Assembly: GCF_018449795.1 (NCBI RefSeq)
Contig: NZ_JAAVVE010000002.1
Span: 1 to 64,000 of the forward strand
Direction of reading: 5' to 3'
Origin: Sphingomonas sp. dw_22
GTDB lineage: Bacteria > Pseudomonadota > Alphaproteobacteria > Sphingomonadales > Sphingomonadaceae
DNA length: 64,000 nucleotides
Positions 17,673 through 29,303 of this stretch are shown here, piece by piece. Within the stretch, counting starts at the first letter, position 1. Every line of letters begins with the position of its first letter. Below the pieces are notes generated by a model. The model saw only the letters and a list, made by a program, of their open reading frames with translations. It was not told the origin of the DNA and did no database searches. A program made the position numbers and the translations under genes.

Positions 17673-19541
17673 TCAAGCGGGGACAGCGAACAGCGCCCGA
17701 TATTGATGGAGAACGTCGGGATTCTCGATCGTGGGCGGCGTCTCCACGCGCTCGCCATTGGCGATCCGGCGCAGCGTCGCGCGGAGGATCTTGCCCGAGC
17801 GCGTCTTGGGCAGCGCATCGACGATATGCACGTCCCGCAGCGCCGCGACGGGGCCGAGCTCGTCGCGCACGGCCGCGATGACCGCGCGGGCAAGCGATGC
17901 GTCGTCATGACCGCCGGCCCTGGCGACCGCAAAGGCCATCGGGATCATCCCCTTCAGCGCATCGTCCACGCCGATCACCGCACATTCGGCGATGGCCGGG
18001 TGGCAGGCGACGATCTGCTCCATCTGGCCGGTGGACAGGCGGTGGCCCGCCACGTTGATGATGTCGTCGGTGCGGCCCATGATATGGACGAAGCCGTCCG
18101 CGTCGATATGGCCGGCGTCGCCGGTCTCGTAATAGCCGGGATAGGCCTCGAACGACTTCGCATAGCCCGCCGGATTGTTCCAAAGGCTCGAATAGCAGCC
18201 GGGCGGGAGCGGCGTCTTCATCACGACATTGCCGGTGGCGCCCGGCGCGACCGGCCTGCCCCCTTCGTCCAGCACGTCGAAGGCATAGCCGGGCACGGGG
18301 AAGCCGGCGCTCCCCGCCTGCCGCCGTTCGTCGCCGAGCCCCAGGCAGGTCGCGACCGCGGGCCAGCCCAGCTCGGTCTGCCACCAGTGATCGACTACCG
18401 GCACGCCAAGCTGCCGCTCGGCCCAGTGGATCGTGTCCGGATCGGCACGCTCGCCCGCGAGGAACAGCGCACGCAGCCGGCCGGTGCCGATATCGGCGAT
18501 GCAATCACCCTGCGGGTCTTCCTTGCGGATCGCGCGGATCGCGGTGGGGGCGGTGAAGAAGATGTCGACCCGGTGGGTGTCGATCGTCCGCCAGAAGGTG
18601 CCGGCATCGGGCGTGCCGACCGGCTTGCCCTCGAACAGCAAGGTCGCGCAGCCCGCGATCAGCGGGCCATAGGCGATATAGCTATGGCCGACGACCCAAC
18701 CCACGTCCGACGCCGCCCAGAAGGTCTCCCCCGGCTTCGCGCCGTAGATGTTGGCCATACTCCAGGCGAGCGCGACGGCATGGCCGCCATTCTGCCGCAC
18801 CACGCCCTTGGGCGTGCCGGTGGTGCCCGAGGTGTAGAGGATATAGAGCGGATCGGTCGCCGCCACGGGCACGCAGGCAACGGGCTCCGCCGCGCCGAAC
18901 AGCTCCGTCCAGTCGAGGTCGCGCGGGAGCGTCATCTCCGCCTCCGCCTGGGCGCGCTGGAACAGCACCACATGCTCGACCCTGTGCCGCGCCAGTTCGA
19001 GCGCGTGATCGACCAGCGGCTTGTAGGCAATGACGCGCTGGCCCTCGATCCCGCAGGATGCGATCAGCACCAGCCGGGGCTTCGCATCGTCGATCCGCTT
19101 GGCAAGCTCGGGCGCGGCAAAGCCGCCGAACACCACCGAATGCACCGCCCCGATCCGCGCGCAGGCAAGCATCGCGAACAGCGTCTCGGGGATCATCGGC
19201 ATGTAGATCACCACCCGGTCGCCCTTGCCGACGCCGAGCCCGGCCAGCATCCCCGCCGTCCGGGCCACGCGCTCCAGCAGCTCGGCATAGGTGTAGGTCC
19301 GGCGGGTGCCCGTGACGGGGCTTTCATAGATCACCGCCGCCTGACTGCCCCGCCCCGCCGCGACATGACGGTCGATCGCGTTATGGCAGGTGTTGATCGT
19401 CCCGTCGGCGAACCAGCCCGCGCCTTCGCTCCAGCCGGTGGCGGGCGTGCGCTCCCAGTCGATCAGGCGCGCGGCCTCCAGCCAGAACGCCTCGCCATCC
19501 GCCATGCTGGCGCGATAGGCATCGGTATAGCCGCCGGACAT
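17673..19541 (-). CDS. prpE: Propionate--CoA ligase (PrpE-like)
   Basis: A 622-residue acyl-adenylate-forming enzyme that activates propionate (or another short acid) to its CoA ester. The N-terminal short-chain-synthetase segment, FWLEAARLIDW to TINTCHNAIDRH, fits AcsA/PrpE. The P-loop is ILYTSGTTGTPKG, the acyl-pocket motif DHWWQTELGWP, the hinge GRTDDIINVAGHRLSTGQ, and the regulatory lysine region [16 protein letters not shown]. The second ATG after AGGAGAGG was chosen. DHWWQTE and the GYAFDVLDEGG loop suit PrpE more than Acs. A motif shared with the acs promoter lies ~85 bp upstream. Confidence 0.86.
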   Translation of the reverse strand: MSGGYTDAYRASMADGEAFWLEAARLIDWERTPATGWSEGAGWFADGTINTCHNAIDRHVAAGRGSQAAVIYESPVTGTRRTYTYAELLERVARTAGMLAGLGVGKGDRVVIYMPMIPETLFAMLACARIGAVHSVVFGGFAAPELAKRIDDAKPRLVLIASCGIEGQRVIAYKPLVDHALELARHRVEHVVLFQRAQAEAEMTLPRDLDWTELFGAAEPVACVPVAATDPLYILYTSGTTGTPKGVVRQNGGHAVALAWSMANIYGAKPGETFWAASDVGWVVGHSYIAYGPLIAGCATLLFEGKPVGTPDAGTFWRTIDTHRVDIFFTAPTAIRAIRKEDPQGDCIADIGTGRLRALFLAGERADPDTIHWAERQLGVPVVDHWWQTELGWPAVATCLGLGDERRQAGSAGFPVPGYAFDVLDEGGRPVAPGATGNVVMKTPLPPGCYSSLWNNPAGYAKSFEAYPGYYETGDAGHIDADGFVHIMGRTDDIINVAGHRLSTGQMEQIVACHPAIAECAVIGVDDALKGMIPMAFAVARAGGHDDASLARAVIAAVRDELGPVAALRDVHIVDALPKTRSGKILRATLRRIANGERVETPPTIENPDVLHQYRALFAVPA

Positions 19542-19623
19542 GGCATCCTCTCCTGTTGGCCGGCATCGCTGTTCCGGCCGGCCTGAAGCCATATTGCGCG
19601 CTCGGCCCAGGCGGGCGCCATTA

Positions 19624-19634
19624 GACATTGGTCG
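19624..19634. promoter_or_regulatory. Copy of the acs-promoter box in the prpE leader
   Basis: GACATTGGTCG here is identical over 11 bases to the first box in the acs/porin promoter region (22889-22899), and both are followed by a short G run. It lies ~85 bp before the prpE start. This suggests co-regulation, perhaps by the CrbR-like response regulator at 24951; binding is inference. Confidence 0.45.
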
Positions 19635-19650
19635 AGGGGCCAAAACACAA

Positions 19651-19678
19651 GGGGCGGCGGCATCGCTGCCACCGCCCC
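19651..19678 (-). terminator. Terminator after the MHS transporter gene
   Basis: A 12-bp GC-rich stem (GGGGCGGTGGCA read on the minus strand) with a GCGA loop and one G-U wobble, followed on the minus strand by TTGTGTTTTGG. It lies 27 bp after the transporter stop and before the prpE promoter box, so it should separate the porin-transporter unit from prpE. Confidence 0.7.
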
Positions 19679-19704
19679 TCGCGCGTTGCCGGATTGGCCG
19701 GCGA

Positions 19705-21375
19705 TCAGTCGTCGATGCTGCGGCGGAAGGTTTCGGGCAGGAACAGCAGCCCGATCACCACCGTCGCGGCGGCGACCACCACCGGATACCAAAGCCCGTA
19801 ATAGATATCCCCCGTGGCCGCGACCATCGCGAAGGCCGTGGTCGGCAGGAAGCCGCCGAACCAGCCATTGCCGATATGATAGGGCAGGCTCATCGAGGTA
19901 TAGCGGATGCGGCTGGGGAACAGCTCCACCAGCAGCGCCGCGATCGGGCCGTAGACCATCGTCACCAGCAGCACGAGCGCGAACAGGATCGCGACGACCA
20001 TCGGCTTGTCGATCTTCGCCGGATCGGCCTTGGCCGGATAGCCCGCCGCGGTCAGCCCGGCCTTGAGATCGTCCTGATAGGCCTTGATCGCGGCCTTGCG
20101 ATCTGCGCCCGTGACGAGGTTCGGATCGGGCGCGGTGAAGCTCCTGTCGCCCACCTTGATCACCGCGACCGTGCCCGGGGCAGCATCGACATTGCCGTAG
20201 CTGATGCCGGTCTTGGCCATATAGGATTTGGCGATGTCGCAGCTCTTGGCGTCGAACTGGTTCTTGCCGACCGGATCGAACTGGAACGAGCATTCGCCCT
20301 GGTTCGCGACGATCGTCACCGGCGCGGAAAGCTGCGCCCTGGCGAGATCGGGATTGGCGGCGGTGGTGAGCAGAGCGAACAGCGGGAAATAGGTGAGCGC
20401 CGCGATCGCGCAGCCCGCGAGCACGATCGGCTTGCGGCCGATCCGGTCGCTCAGCCAGCCGAAGAACACGAAGAACGGCGTGCCGAGCGCCAGCGCGATG
20501 GCGATCAGGATATTGGCGGTCGCGCCGTCCACCTTCATCGTCTTCTCGAGGAAGAACAGCGCGTAGAACTGGCCGGTGTACCAGACCACCGCCTGCCCCG
20601 CGACCGCGCCCAGCAGCGCGATGATGACCCAGCGCAGATTGCCCCATTTGGCGAAGGCTTCGGTCAGCGGCGCCTTCGACGTCGTGCCTTCGTCCTTCAT
20701 CTTCTGGAACACCGGGCTTTCGGCGAGCTGCATGCGGATCCACATCGAGACGGCGAGCAGCACGATCGAGATCAGGAACGGCAGCCGCCAGCCCCAGGCG
20801 GCGAACGATTCCTCGCCGATCACCAGCCGCGTACCGATGACGACGAGCAGCGCCGCGAACAGGCCCAAAGTCGCGGTGGTCTGGATCCAGCTCGTATAAA
20901 GCCCGCGCTTCCCCTCGGGCGCATGCTCGGCGACATAGGTGGCGGCCCCGCCATATTCGCCGCCCAGCGCGAGGCCCTGGGCGAGGCGCATGATGACGAG
21001 GATGATCGGCGCGGCGACGCCGATGCTCACATAGGACGGCAGCAGGCCGACCGAGAAGGTGGACAGGCCCATGATGCCCATCGTCACCAGGAAGGTGTTC
21101 TTGCGCCCGACCAGGTCGCCGATCCGCCCGAACACCAGCGCGCCGAACGGCCGCACCGCGAAGCCGGCCGCGAACGCCGCCAGCGCGAAGATGAAGCCGG
21201 TCGTCTCGTTCACGCCCGAGAAGAACTGCGCCGATATGTAGGTGGCGAGCAGCCCGTACAGGTAGAAATCATACCATTCGAACACCGTCCCAAGCGATGA
21301 TGCGGCGATGACGAGCTTCTCGCTCTGCGTCGCCTTGTGATGCTTGGGGAGCCCGTCTCCCGCTACCGTCGCCAT
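19705..21375 (-). CDS. MHS-family proton symporter with large periplasmic insert
   Basis: A 556-residue major-facilitator carrier of the metabolite:H+ symporter family. Signature motifs: SLGTVFEWYDFYLYG in TM1, VRPFGALVFGRIGDLVGRKNTF after TM2, and LPSYVSIGVAAPIILVIMRLAQGLALGGEYGG split across TM3-4. Between TM9 and TM10, about residues 345-450 form a hydrophilic insert with two cysteines (GECSF and KSCDIA) that ordinary ~430-residue MHS carriers lack. It follows the porin by 25 bp, so both are likely cotranscribed. Neighbouring acs/prpE suggest a short-chain carboxylate substrate. Confidence 0.85.
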   Translation of the reverse strand: MATVAGDGLPKHHKATQSEKLVIAASSLGTVFEWYDFYLYGLLATYISAQFFSGVNETTGFIFALAAFAAGFAVRPFGALVFGRIGDLVGRKNTFLVTMGIMGLSTFSVGLLPSYVSIGVAAPIILVIMRLAQGLALGGEYGGAATYVAEHAPEGKRGLYTSWIQTTATLGLFAALLVVIGTRLVIGEESFAAWGWRLPFLISIVLLAVSMWIRMQLAESPVFQKMKDEGTTSKAPLTEAFAKWGNLRWVIIALLGAVAGQAVVWYTGQFYALFFLEKTMKVDGATANILIAIALALGTPFFVFFGWLSDRIGRKPIVLAGCAIAALTYFPLFALLTTAANPDLARAQLSAPVTIVANQGECSFQFDPVGKNQFDAKSCDIAKSYMAKTGISYGNVDAAPGTVAVIKVGDRSFTAPDPNLVTGADRKAAIKAYQDDLKAGLTAAGYPAKADPAKIDKPMVVAILFALVLLVTMVYGPIAALLVELFPSRIRYTSMSLPYHIGNGWFGGFLPTTAFAMVAATGDIYYGLWYPVVVAAATVVIGLLFLPETFRRSIDD

Positions 21376-21400
21376 ATCCTCATCCTCTCGGTTATTTTCG

Positions 21401-22807
21401 TCAGAAGCTGTACTTGGTCGCGAATTCGAGGCGATCGAGCTGCCCCTTCTCCCCGCTCACGATCTCGCGCTCGCCATGGCGAAGCTCGACGCCGAGGTCG
21501 AAGCCCTTGACCGGCGACCAGAACAGATTGCCGGCGACGCTCCACGCGGTGCGATTGGCGGCGCCCGGGATCAGGACGGCATCGGGATAAACGGCATGCT
21601 GATAGCTGCCGATCAGGCTCGACCGGATCGTCGGCGTCCAGCCGATCTTCACCGCCGCGAACCCCGCGAAATTCTTCACCGTCTCCAGATCGCTGCCCGG
21701 CGTCCCGTCGAACACCGCATCGGGCGCCAGGTTGAGCCCGACATAGCGGCCGATGCCGTCGCCATAGGTCGCCATGAAGCGCAGGTCGTGGCGCTTGTCC
21801 GGCCCGAAGGGGATCTTGCCGGCGGCGCTCACGCCCCATCCGGCCGCGCGACCATGGACCGCGCCGTTATCGACCGACAATTGCCGCACCAGCCCCGCCA
21901 GCGACAGCTCGCCGAAGCTCGCCGCATAGTTGAGCCGCGCGGTCACGTCGGGCACGCGATCGTCGTCATTCTCGATCAGCGTCGCCGATGTCGTGGTGAT
22001 CGACGCGGTTTCGGGATTCTCGATCGCCACGCTGAGCGTCGCCTGCTTGCTCAGCGGAAAGGCGTAGCGAAGCTGCATCTCGCGGACGAACACCGTGCCC
22101 TCGGTCGCGCCGACGAAGTCGGTCGATTCGGGCAGCGCCGCGACATATTGGAAATTGCTCCATTCCTGCCCGGCGAGGAAATGGTCATAGGTGAAGAAGC
22201 CCCGCCGCAGCGCCAGATCATAGCCGTTGGTGGTGCGCTGCGATCCCTGCGTGCCCGCGGCGGTCTGGAAATCGACCTCGACCAGCCCCTTGAGCTGATG
22301 GCCGCCGATCGGGGTCGAGGTAGTCATCTGCAGCCGCGTCTGCTTGGCATGGCCGGTGAAATCATTGCTTTCGCGCGCGCCGCCGACCGGGATCTGCTGC
22401 GGCAAATAGAAATCCTTGCCGAGCGATCCGGTCGGAACATCGCCGTCGTCATAGCGGCTGAAGCTCGCCACCGCCTTGATGAAGCCGCCGAACCTGAAAT
22501 TGGTGCCGCCGACGTTGAAGCCCTCCGCCGGCGCGGCAGGGCGCTTCTCGATCGCGGCGATTTGCTCGCTGGCCTTTGCCGCCGCCGCGCTGGCCGTCGC
22601 CGCCTGGTTCGCGACCGCCGCCTGACCGGCGCGCGACGCCTGAAGCTCGCCGCGCAACTCGGCCACCTCCGCCTCGAGCTGCGCGAGCCGCGCTTCGAGT
22701 TTGGCCTGGTTGCCCGCCTGCTGCGCGGCGGCCGGCTGGGCCATGAGGCCAAGGCCCAACGCGCCCGCGCCGACCATCAACGTCGCCCGAAATGGCTGTT
22801 TCGACAT
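21401..22807 (-). CDS. DcaP-like trimeric outer-membrane porin
   Basis: A 468-residue outer-membrane protein. A signal peptide ends around AQPAAAQ (residue 28). An Ala/Glu-rich coiled coil follows (about 35-90: [20 protein letters not shown]), then a beta-barrel that ends in aromatic [27 protein letters not shown] and the N-terminal coiled coil match DcaP-type porins, which admit small anionic solutes such as dicarboxylates. It is the first gene of the porin-transporter unit and diverges from acs, sharing the 178-bp regulatory region. Confidence 0.82.
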   Translation of the reverse strand: MSKQPFRATLMVGAGALGLGLMAQPAAAQQAGNQAKLEARLAQLEAEVAELRGELQASRAGQAAVANQAATASAAAAKASEQIAAIEKRPAAPAEGFNVGGTNFRFGGFIKAVASFSRYDDGDVPTGSLGKDFYLPQQIPVGGARESNDFTGHAKQTRLQMTTSTPIGGHQLKGLVEVDFQTAAGTQGSQRTTNGYDLALRRGFFTYDHFLAGQEWSNFQYVAALPESTDFVGATEGTVFVREMQLRYAFPLSKQATLSVAIENPETASITTTSATLIENDDDRVPDVTARLNYAASFGELSLAGLVRQLSVDNGAVHGRAAGWGVSAAGKIPFGPDKRHDLRFMATYGDGIGRYVGLNLAPDAVFDGTPGSDLETVKNFAGFAAVKIGWTPTIRSSLIGSYQHAVYPDAVLIPGAANRTAWSVAGNLFWSPVKGFDLGVELRHGEREIVSGEKGQLDRLEFATKYSF

Positions 22808-22886
22808 GCTGCTCTCCCCTGGCGCCCACCTGTTCGCGTGGTGCTGCCAGGCCCGATCATCGAAGCGGGCTGGTGGGGACGATAGA

Positions 22887-22922
22887 GCGACATTGGTCGC
22901 AGGGGAGTGCGACCATGGTCGA
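22887..22922. promoter_or_regulatory. Tandem dyad boxes between porin and acs
   Basis: Two similar dyads lie 22 bp apart, about two helical turns: GCGACATTGGTCGC (22887-22900) and GCGACCATGGTCGA (22909-22922). The first has perfect 5-bp arms and the second contains the palindrome GACCATGGTC. They sit 64-99 bp before the acs ATG and 80-115 bp before the porin ATG. Such spacing suits a dimeric LuxR-type response regulator. The CrbR-like protein at 24951 is the obvious candidate. Confidence 0.55.
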
Positions 22923-22985
22923 GGATGCCTTGGCCGCAGCCTTGGCTATGCTCACCCCAAAACAACGATTCAGGAGAGCGCGGCC

Positions 22986-24929
<1,944 letters not shown>

Positions 24930-24950
24930 TCGCACGCGCTACGATGGGGA

Positions 24951-25592
24951 ATGGAGAGGAGCGCGCCCACCGGCACGATCCTGATCGCCGACGATCATCC
25001 CCTGTTCCGGCAGGCGATGGCGATGGCGGCGCAGGCCGTGAGTCCGGATAGCAGGATTGTCGAAGCGGCGACGCTCGACGCGGCGATACGCATCGCGGCG
25101 TCGGCGAGCGACCTGCTGCTGATCCTGCTCGACCTGAAGATGCCCGGCGCGACCGGCTTTTCCGGCGTGGCGATGCTCCATGCCGAGCGGCCTTCGGTGC
25201 CGATCCTCGTCGTATCGGGCGCGGACCCGGGCGCGGCGGCGGAGGCGCGGCGGTTCGGCGCGGTGGGCTTCATCGGCAAGGACCAGGATCTCGGCGCGAT
25301 CGAAGCCGCGATCGCCACGGCGCTGTCGGGCGGCGATGTCGCGCTGCCCCAGCCGCCCGCCGGCGAAGTGGACGACATGGCACGCAAGGTAGCGACGCTG
25401 ACGCCCACGCAGCTCCGCGTGCTGCTCGGGGTGCTCGCCGGGCGGCTCAACAAGCAGATCGCCTTCGACCTCGACATCACCGAGGCGACGGTGAAGGCGC
25501 ATATGACGGCGGTGCTCGCCAAGCTGGGCGTGCAGAACCGCACCCAGGCAGCCCTCGCCGCCCGAGCGCTGGGGATCGGCGTGGCGCATTAG
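24951..25592 (+). CDS. NarL/LuxR-type response regulator (CrbR/ErdR-like)
   Basis: A 213-residue two-component output protein. The receiver domain has ADDHPLF acidic residues, phospho-acceptor D61 in LLILLDLKMPG and the conserved lysine in GFIGKDQD. The C-terminal LuxR helix-turn-helix is LTPTQLRVLLGVLAG to ITEATVKAHMTAVLAKLGV. It lies 21 bp after acs and converges with the SSS-domain hybrid kinase at 25793-29116. That architecture matches CrbR/ErdR, which activates acs in Vibrio and Pseudomonas. Candidate targets are the dyads at 22887-22922 and 19624. Confidence 0.87.
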   Translation: MERSAPTGTILIADDHPLFRQAMAMAAQAVSPDSRIVEAATLDAAIRIAASASDLLLILLDLKMPGATGFSGVAMLHAERPSVPILVVSGADPGAAAEARRFGAVGFIGKDQDLGAIEAAIATALSGGDVALPQPPAGEVDDMARKVATLTPTQLRVLLGVLAGRLNKQIAFDLDITEATVKAHMTAVLAKLGVQNRTQAALAARALGIGVAH

Positions 25593-25614
25593 GGCGGATC
25601 GGTATTCGGAACGC

Positions 25615-25768
25615 GACATCCCCAATCCTCCCCCGGAGGGGGAGGGGAACCAAGCGCAGCTTGGTGGAGGGGTAGGTTGCCCCAAGCGCCATCGCCTGCG
25701 GAGACTACCCCTCCACCACCGCTTTGCGGCGGTTCCCCTCCCCCTCCGGGGGAGGATTGGGGGATGTC
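25615..25768. repeat. Long inverted repeat between convergent crbR- and crbS-like genes
   Basis: Two arms, 25615-25675 and 25704-25768, are nearly perfect reverse complements (GACATCCCC, AATCCTCCCCCGG and so on). Each carries its own small hairpin at the same place, with different sequence: ACCAAGC/GCTTGGT in the left arm and ACCACCGC/GCGGCGGT in the right. The whole could fold into one long hairpin and act as a bidirectional terminator. It resembles dispersed intergenic repeats of sphingomonads; family identity is not proven here. Confidence 0.75.
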
Positions 25769-25792
25769 GATTCATCCCGGACTTGGGCGCGA

Positions 25793-28700
25793 TCACCCCC
25801 GCTGGACCAGCACCGCCAGCCAGTCCGACAGCGTGGCGAGCGCCAGCGGCTTGTCGAGCACCTGTATCCCGCGCTCGGCGGCGCGGCGGGCCATCGCATC
25901 GCTCCGGTCGGCGGTGACCAGCGCCGCCGCCAGGCCGGGCTGGCGCGCGCGCAGCCGGTCGATCACGTCGATCCCGTCGAGCGCTTCGCCCAGGCTGAAA
26001 TCGATCAGCGCGGCGTCGAACCGCCCCTCCTGCGCAAGCGCCGCCGCGCCGGTGCGAACTGCGACCACAGCATGCCCCAGGCTGCCGAGCAGCGCGACCA
26101 TGCCGTCGCAGATGACCGCCTCGTCATCCAGCACCAGGATGCGCTTCGAAGCATGGTTGCGCTTGCTCTCGATCCGCGCGGGCCGAGGATGTTCCACCGC
26201 GCCCTCCCCGATCGGCAGCGTCACCGCGAACCGGCTGCCGGCCCCGATCGCCGAGCGCAGGTCGACCCGCGCGCCCAGCAGCAGCGCGGTCCGCTCGACG
26301 ATGGCGAGCCCCAGGCCGATCCCCGTCTCGCTATTGCCGTCGAGCCGCTCGAATTCGCGGAAGATCACCGATTGCTTGTCGGCCGGAATGCCGGGGCCGG
26401 TGTCATAGACTTCGATCCGGGCCTCGCCGCCACGCCTGCGCACGCCGACCAGGATGCCGCCCCGCTCCGTGTAGCGCACCGCGTTCGACAGGAAATTCTG
26501 GATGATCGAGCGCAGCAGCGTCCGATCGGTTTCCACCACGGCATCCACCGCGCCGAGATGCAGCGCCAGCCCGCGCTCGGCGGCGAGCGGCTCGAAGCTC
26601 TCGACCAGCTCGGCCAGCATCGGGCGAAGCCGGAACCGCGTCGGCTGCGGTACGATACCCCCCGCGTCGAGCTTGGAAATGTCGAGCAGGGCCCGCAGCA
26701 GATCGTTGGCGGATTCGATCGACCGGTCGATCCGGTCCAGCTTGGCGAGCGCGGCCTCGGGCACCTCGCGTTTCAGCGCGGCGGCGAACAGGCGGGCGGC
26801 GTGGAGCGGCTGGAGCAGGTCATGGCTCGCGGCGGCCAGGAAGCGTGTCTTGTCGGCGATCGCGCCCGCCAGCCGGGCATTGGCGTCGGACAGCTCGATC
26901 GTGCGCGCCGTCACGCGCTCCTCCAGCTCGGCCCGCGCCCGCTCCAGCGCCGCGCGTGCCCTGGCCTCGGCGGTAATGTCGGTGAAGCACATCACATAGC
27001 CACCATCGGGCATGGGGCCGCCCACGGTCTTGAGGATGCGGCCGTCGAGGCGCCTGCGCTCGAAGCTGTGCGCATGGCCCTCGCGCATATGCTGGAGCCG
27101 CCGGGCGACATGACCTTCCACCTCGCCGGGGCCGCATTCGCCCTGCTCGGCGTTGAAGCGGATCAGATCGGCCACCGGCACGCCGACGCGCACCATGCCG
27201 GCGGGATAGTTGAACAGATCGAGATACTGGCTGTTCCACGCGATCAGCCGCAGGTTGCGATCGACCACGCTGACCCCCGGCTCGATATTCTCCAGCGTCG
27301 CGGCGAGCAGCCCCTGCGAGAAGCGCAGGCTCTGCCCGGAGGCATCGAGCATCAGCGCGACATCGCTCACGCCGATGCTGGCGCCCGACAGCGCCGACGC
27401 CATGATCGCGCGCGCCGAGGATACGCCCACCACGCCCGCGATCAGCCGCTCGGCGGTCCTGGCCGCATGGCGATCGATCGCCGCGCCGCGATCCGGGCCG
27501 AACAGCGCGACGGGATCGTCCACGGCAGTGAAGCGCGCGACCATGTCGGCGAGCTGGCCGATGGTGGAGACCTGGGCGACCTTGCCCGGCCGCCCGATAT
27601 CGATCGCGAAATCCTGGCGGACGCGCCGCGCCGACACCAGGCTCAGCGCCAGCAAATTTCCTCCCAGGCTCCACAGCGCGCCGTGGACAATCGGGCTCAG
27701 CCCGCCGATGCCGAGCAGCGCGGTCGGATCGAACGGGCCGTGCGCAAGCTCCTGCGGCAGGACGCCGAGCGAGGGCAGGAACAGCGTGTAGCCCCATAGC
27801 AGCAGCCCGGTGCCGAGCCCGGCCATGGCGGCGACGCTGTCGTTGCCGGTGCGCGAGACCGCCAGGATCAGCGCCGGGGCGGACTGAGCGATCGCGACGA
27901 AGGCAATCAGCCCGACCGACGCGAGCTGCGCGCCGCTGGGGATCAGCAGCGCATAGGCCGCCGCCGCCGTCATCAGCACCAGGATCGCGGCGCGGCGCAC
28001 CCACAGCATGATCCGGCCGACATTGGCCTCGTCGCCCACCCGGCTGCGCAGGAGGAACGGCGCGATCAGGTCGTTCGAGACCATGGTGGACAGCGCGATC
28101 GCCTCGGTCACGCCCATCGCCACTGCCGCCGAAAGCCCGCCGAGGAACACGATCAGCGCGAGCGCCGTCTCGCCGGCTTCGATCGGCAGGCTCAGCACGA
28201 AGAAATCGGGCCGCGATCCCGGCGGCAGCACCGCCAGCCCCGCCGCCGCGATCGGCAGCACCGCGAGGACGGTCAGGAGGAGATAGAGGACGAACGGCCA
28301 GCGCGCCCGGCCGATATCCTCGGCGGCGTGCGCGCCCATGACGCCGACATAGAATTGGCGCGGCAGGCACAGGAACGCCAGGATCGACACGCCGGTCACC
28401 ACCGGAAAGTCGATCGTCAGCCGCGCCGGCGCGAACCCGGCCCGGAGATGCTCCCAGCCGACCCGGCCGAACCCAGCCGGCGCCTGCAGGAGAATGAACC
28501 CGGCGAACACCGCGACGCCGATCAGCGCGACCAGCTTCAGGACCGATTCGCCGGCGACGATATAGAGGACCGCTTCGTTCCGCCCCGCGATCTCATAATG
28601 GCGGACGCCGAACATGATCGCGAACCCGGCCAGCAGGATCGCGGCGGACACCACCGCGCCGCCGATCTGCTCCTGATGCGCGATCAGCGCATAGCTGATC

Positions 28701-29116
28701 CCCACCGATCGCAGTTGCAGCGCGAGATAGGGGATCGTGCCGAACAGCGCGAGGATCGTGACCAGCGCCGCGACGCCGCGGCTCTTGCCGAACCGCGATC
28801 CGATGAAGTCCGAGATCGAAGTCGCGCCGTCCGCCCGGACCGCAGCAACGAGACGCTGGAGGAAGGCGGGCGCCAGCGCGAACAGCAGGATCGGTCCGAA
28901 ATAAATCGGCAGATAGCCCCAGCCATCGGTGACTGCGGTGCCGACCGCGCCGAAATAGGTCCAGCTCGTGCAATAGACCGCCAGCGCCAGGGTGTAGGCG
29001 GGCAAGCGAAAGCGCAGCGCGCCGCGACGCTCGCGCCGGCGCTGCACCCACGCCGCCGCCGCGAACATCGCCGCGACATACACTATCGCGATCAGCACGA
29101 TCAGATCGTCGCTCAC
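25793..29116 (-). CDS. Hybrid sensor histidine kinase with solute-symporter domain (CrbS-like)
   Basis: A 1107-residue sensor. Residues 1 to about 520 are an SLC5/PutP-type symporter module with 12-13 membrane segments (YTLALAVYCTSWTYFGAVGTA, LCLPRQFYVGVMGAH). A PAS-like domain follows at about 640-740 (LIAWNSQYLDLFNYPAGMVRVG), then coiled coil and HisKA with the phospho-His in AAASHDLLQPLHAA (~765). Next are the HATPase boxes (NFLSNAVRYTERGG; DTGPGIP; GIGLGLAIV) and a C-terminal receiver (ILVLDDEA; ALIDFSLGEALDG) at about 992-1105. GTG at 29116 was chosen because membrane segment 1 follows at once. This is CrbS/MxtR architecture. Confidence 0.9.
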   Translation of the reverse strand: MSDDLIVLIAIVYVAAMFAAAAWVQRRRERRGALRFRLPAYTLALAVYCTSWTYFGAVGTAVTDGWGYLPIYFGPILLFALAPAFLQRLVAAVRADGATSISDFIGSRFGKSRGVAALVTILALFGTIPYLALQLRSVGISYALIAHQEQIGGAVVSAAILLAGFAIMFGVRHYEIAGRNEAVLYIVAGESVLKLVALIGVAVFAGFILLQAPAGFGRVGWEHLRAGFAPARLTIDFPVVTGVSILAFLCLPRQFYVGVMGAHAAEDIGRARWPFVLYLLLTVLAVLPIAAAGLAVLPPGSRPDFFVLSLPIEAGETALALIVFLGGLSAAVAMGVTEAIALSTMVSNDLIAPFLLRSRVGDEANVGRIMLWVRRAAILVLMTAAAAYALLIPSGAQLASVGLIAFVAIAQSAPALILAVSRTGNDSVAAMAGLGTGLLLWGYTLFLPSLGVLPQELAHGPFDPTALLGIGGLSPIVHGALWSLGGNLLALSLVSARRVRQDFAIDIGRPGKVAQVSTIGQLADMVARFTAVDDPVALFGPDRGAAIDRHAARTAERLIAGVVGVSSARAIMASALSGASIGVSDVALMLDASGQSLRFSQGLLAATLENIEPGVSVVDRNLRLIAWNSQYLDLFNYPAGMVRVGVPVADLIRFNAEQGECGPGEVEGHVARRLQHMREGHAHSFERRRLDGRILKTVGGPMPDGGYVMCFTDITAEARARAALERARAELEERVTARTIELSDANARLAGAIADKTRFLAAASHDLLQPLHAARLFAAALKREVPEAALAKLDRIDRSIESANDLLRALLDISKLDAGGIVPQPTRFRLRPMLAELVESFEPLAAERGLALHLGAVDAVVETDRTLLRSIIQNFLSNAVRYTERGGILVGVRRRGGEARIEVYDTGPGIPADKQSVIFREFERLDGNSETGIGLGLAIVERTALLLGARVDLRSAIGAGSRFAVTLPIGEGAVEHPRPARIESKRNHASKRILVLDDEAVICDGMVALLGSLGHAVVAVRTGAAALAQEGRFDAALIDFSLGEALDGIDVIDRLRARQPGLAAALVTADRSDAMARRAAERGIQVLDKPLALATLSDWLAVLVQRG

Positions 29117-29303
29117 AAGCCGGCCAGTCCCCTCCCCGCCAAGGCTGGGGCCCGACCCGTGAAATTGCAAGCGGGCCGTTAGCCCGGGACTTTTGGCGCT
29201 TGCGACCGTCCAAGCGCCCGGCCAGCTCCGGTCACCTGTTGCAGTCCCTCCAGCATATCCGGAGGGCCACAACTTCCCAGACGTGGCCCTGGGCTCGCGC
29301 GCC

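Noticed and set aside
17625..19586. 653-codon plus-strand frame over prpE
   Set aside because: Antisense to an enzyme with all acyl-CoA-synthetase motifs; the translation is His/Arg/Asp-rich noise.
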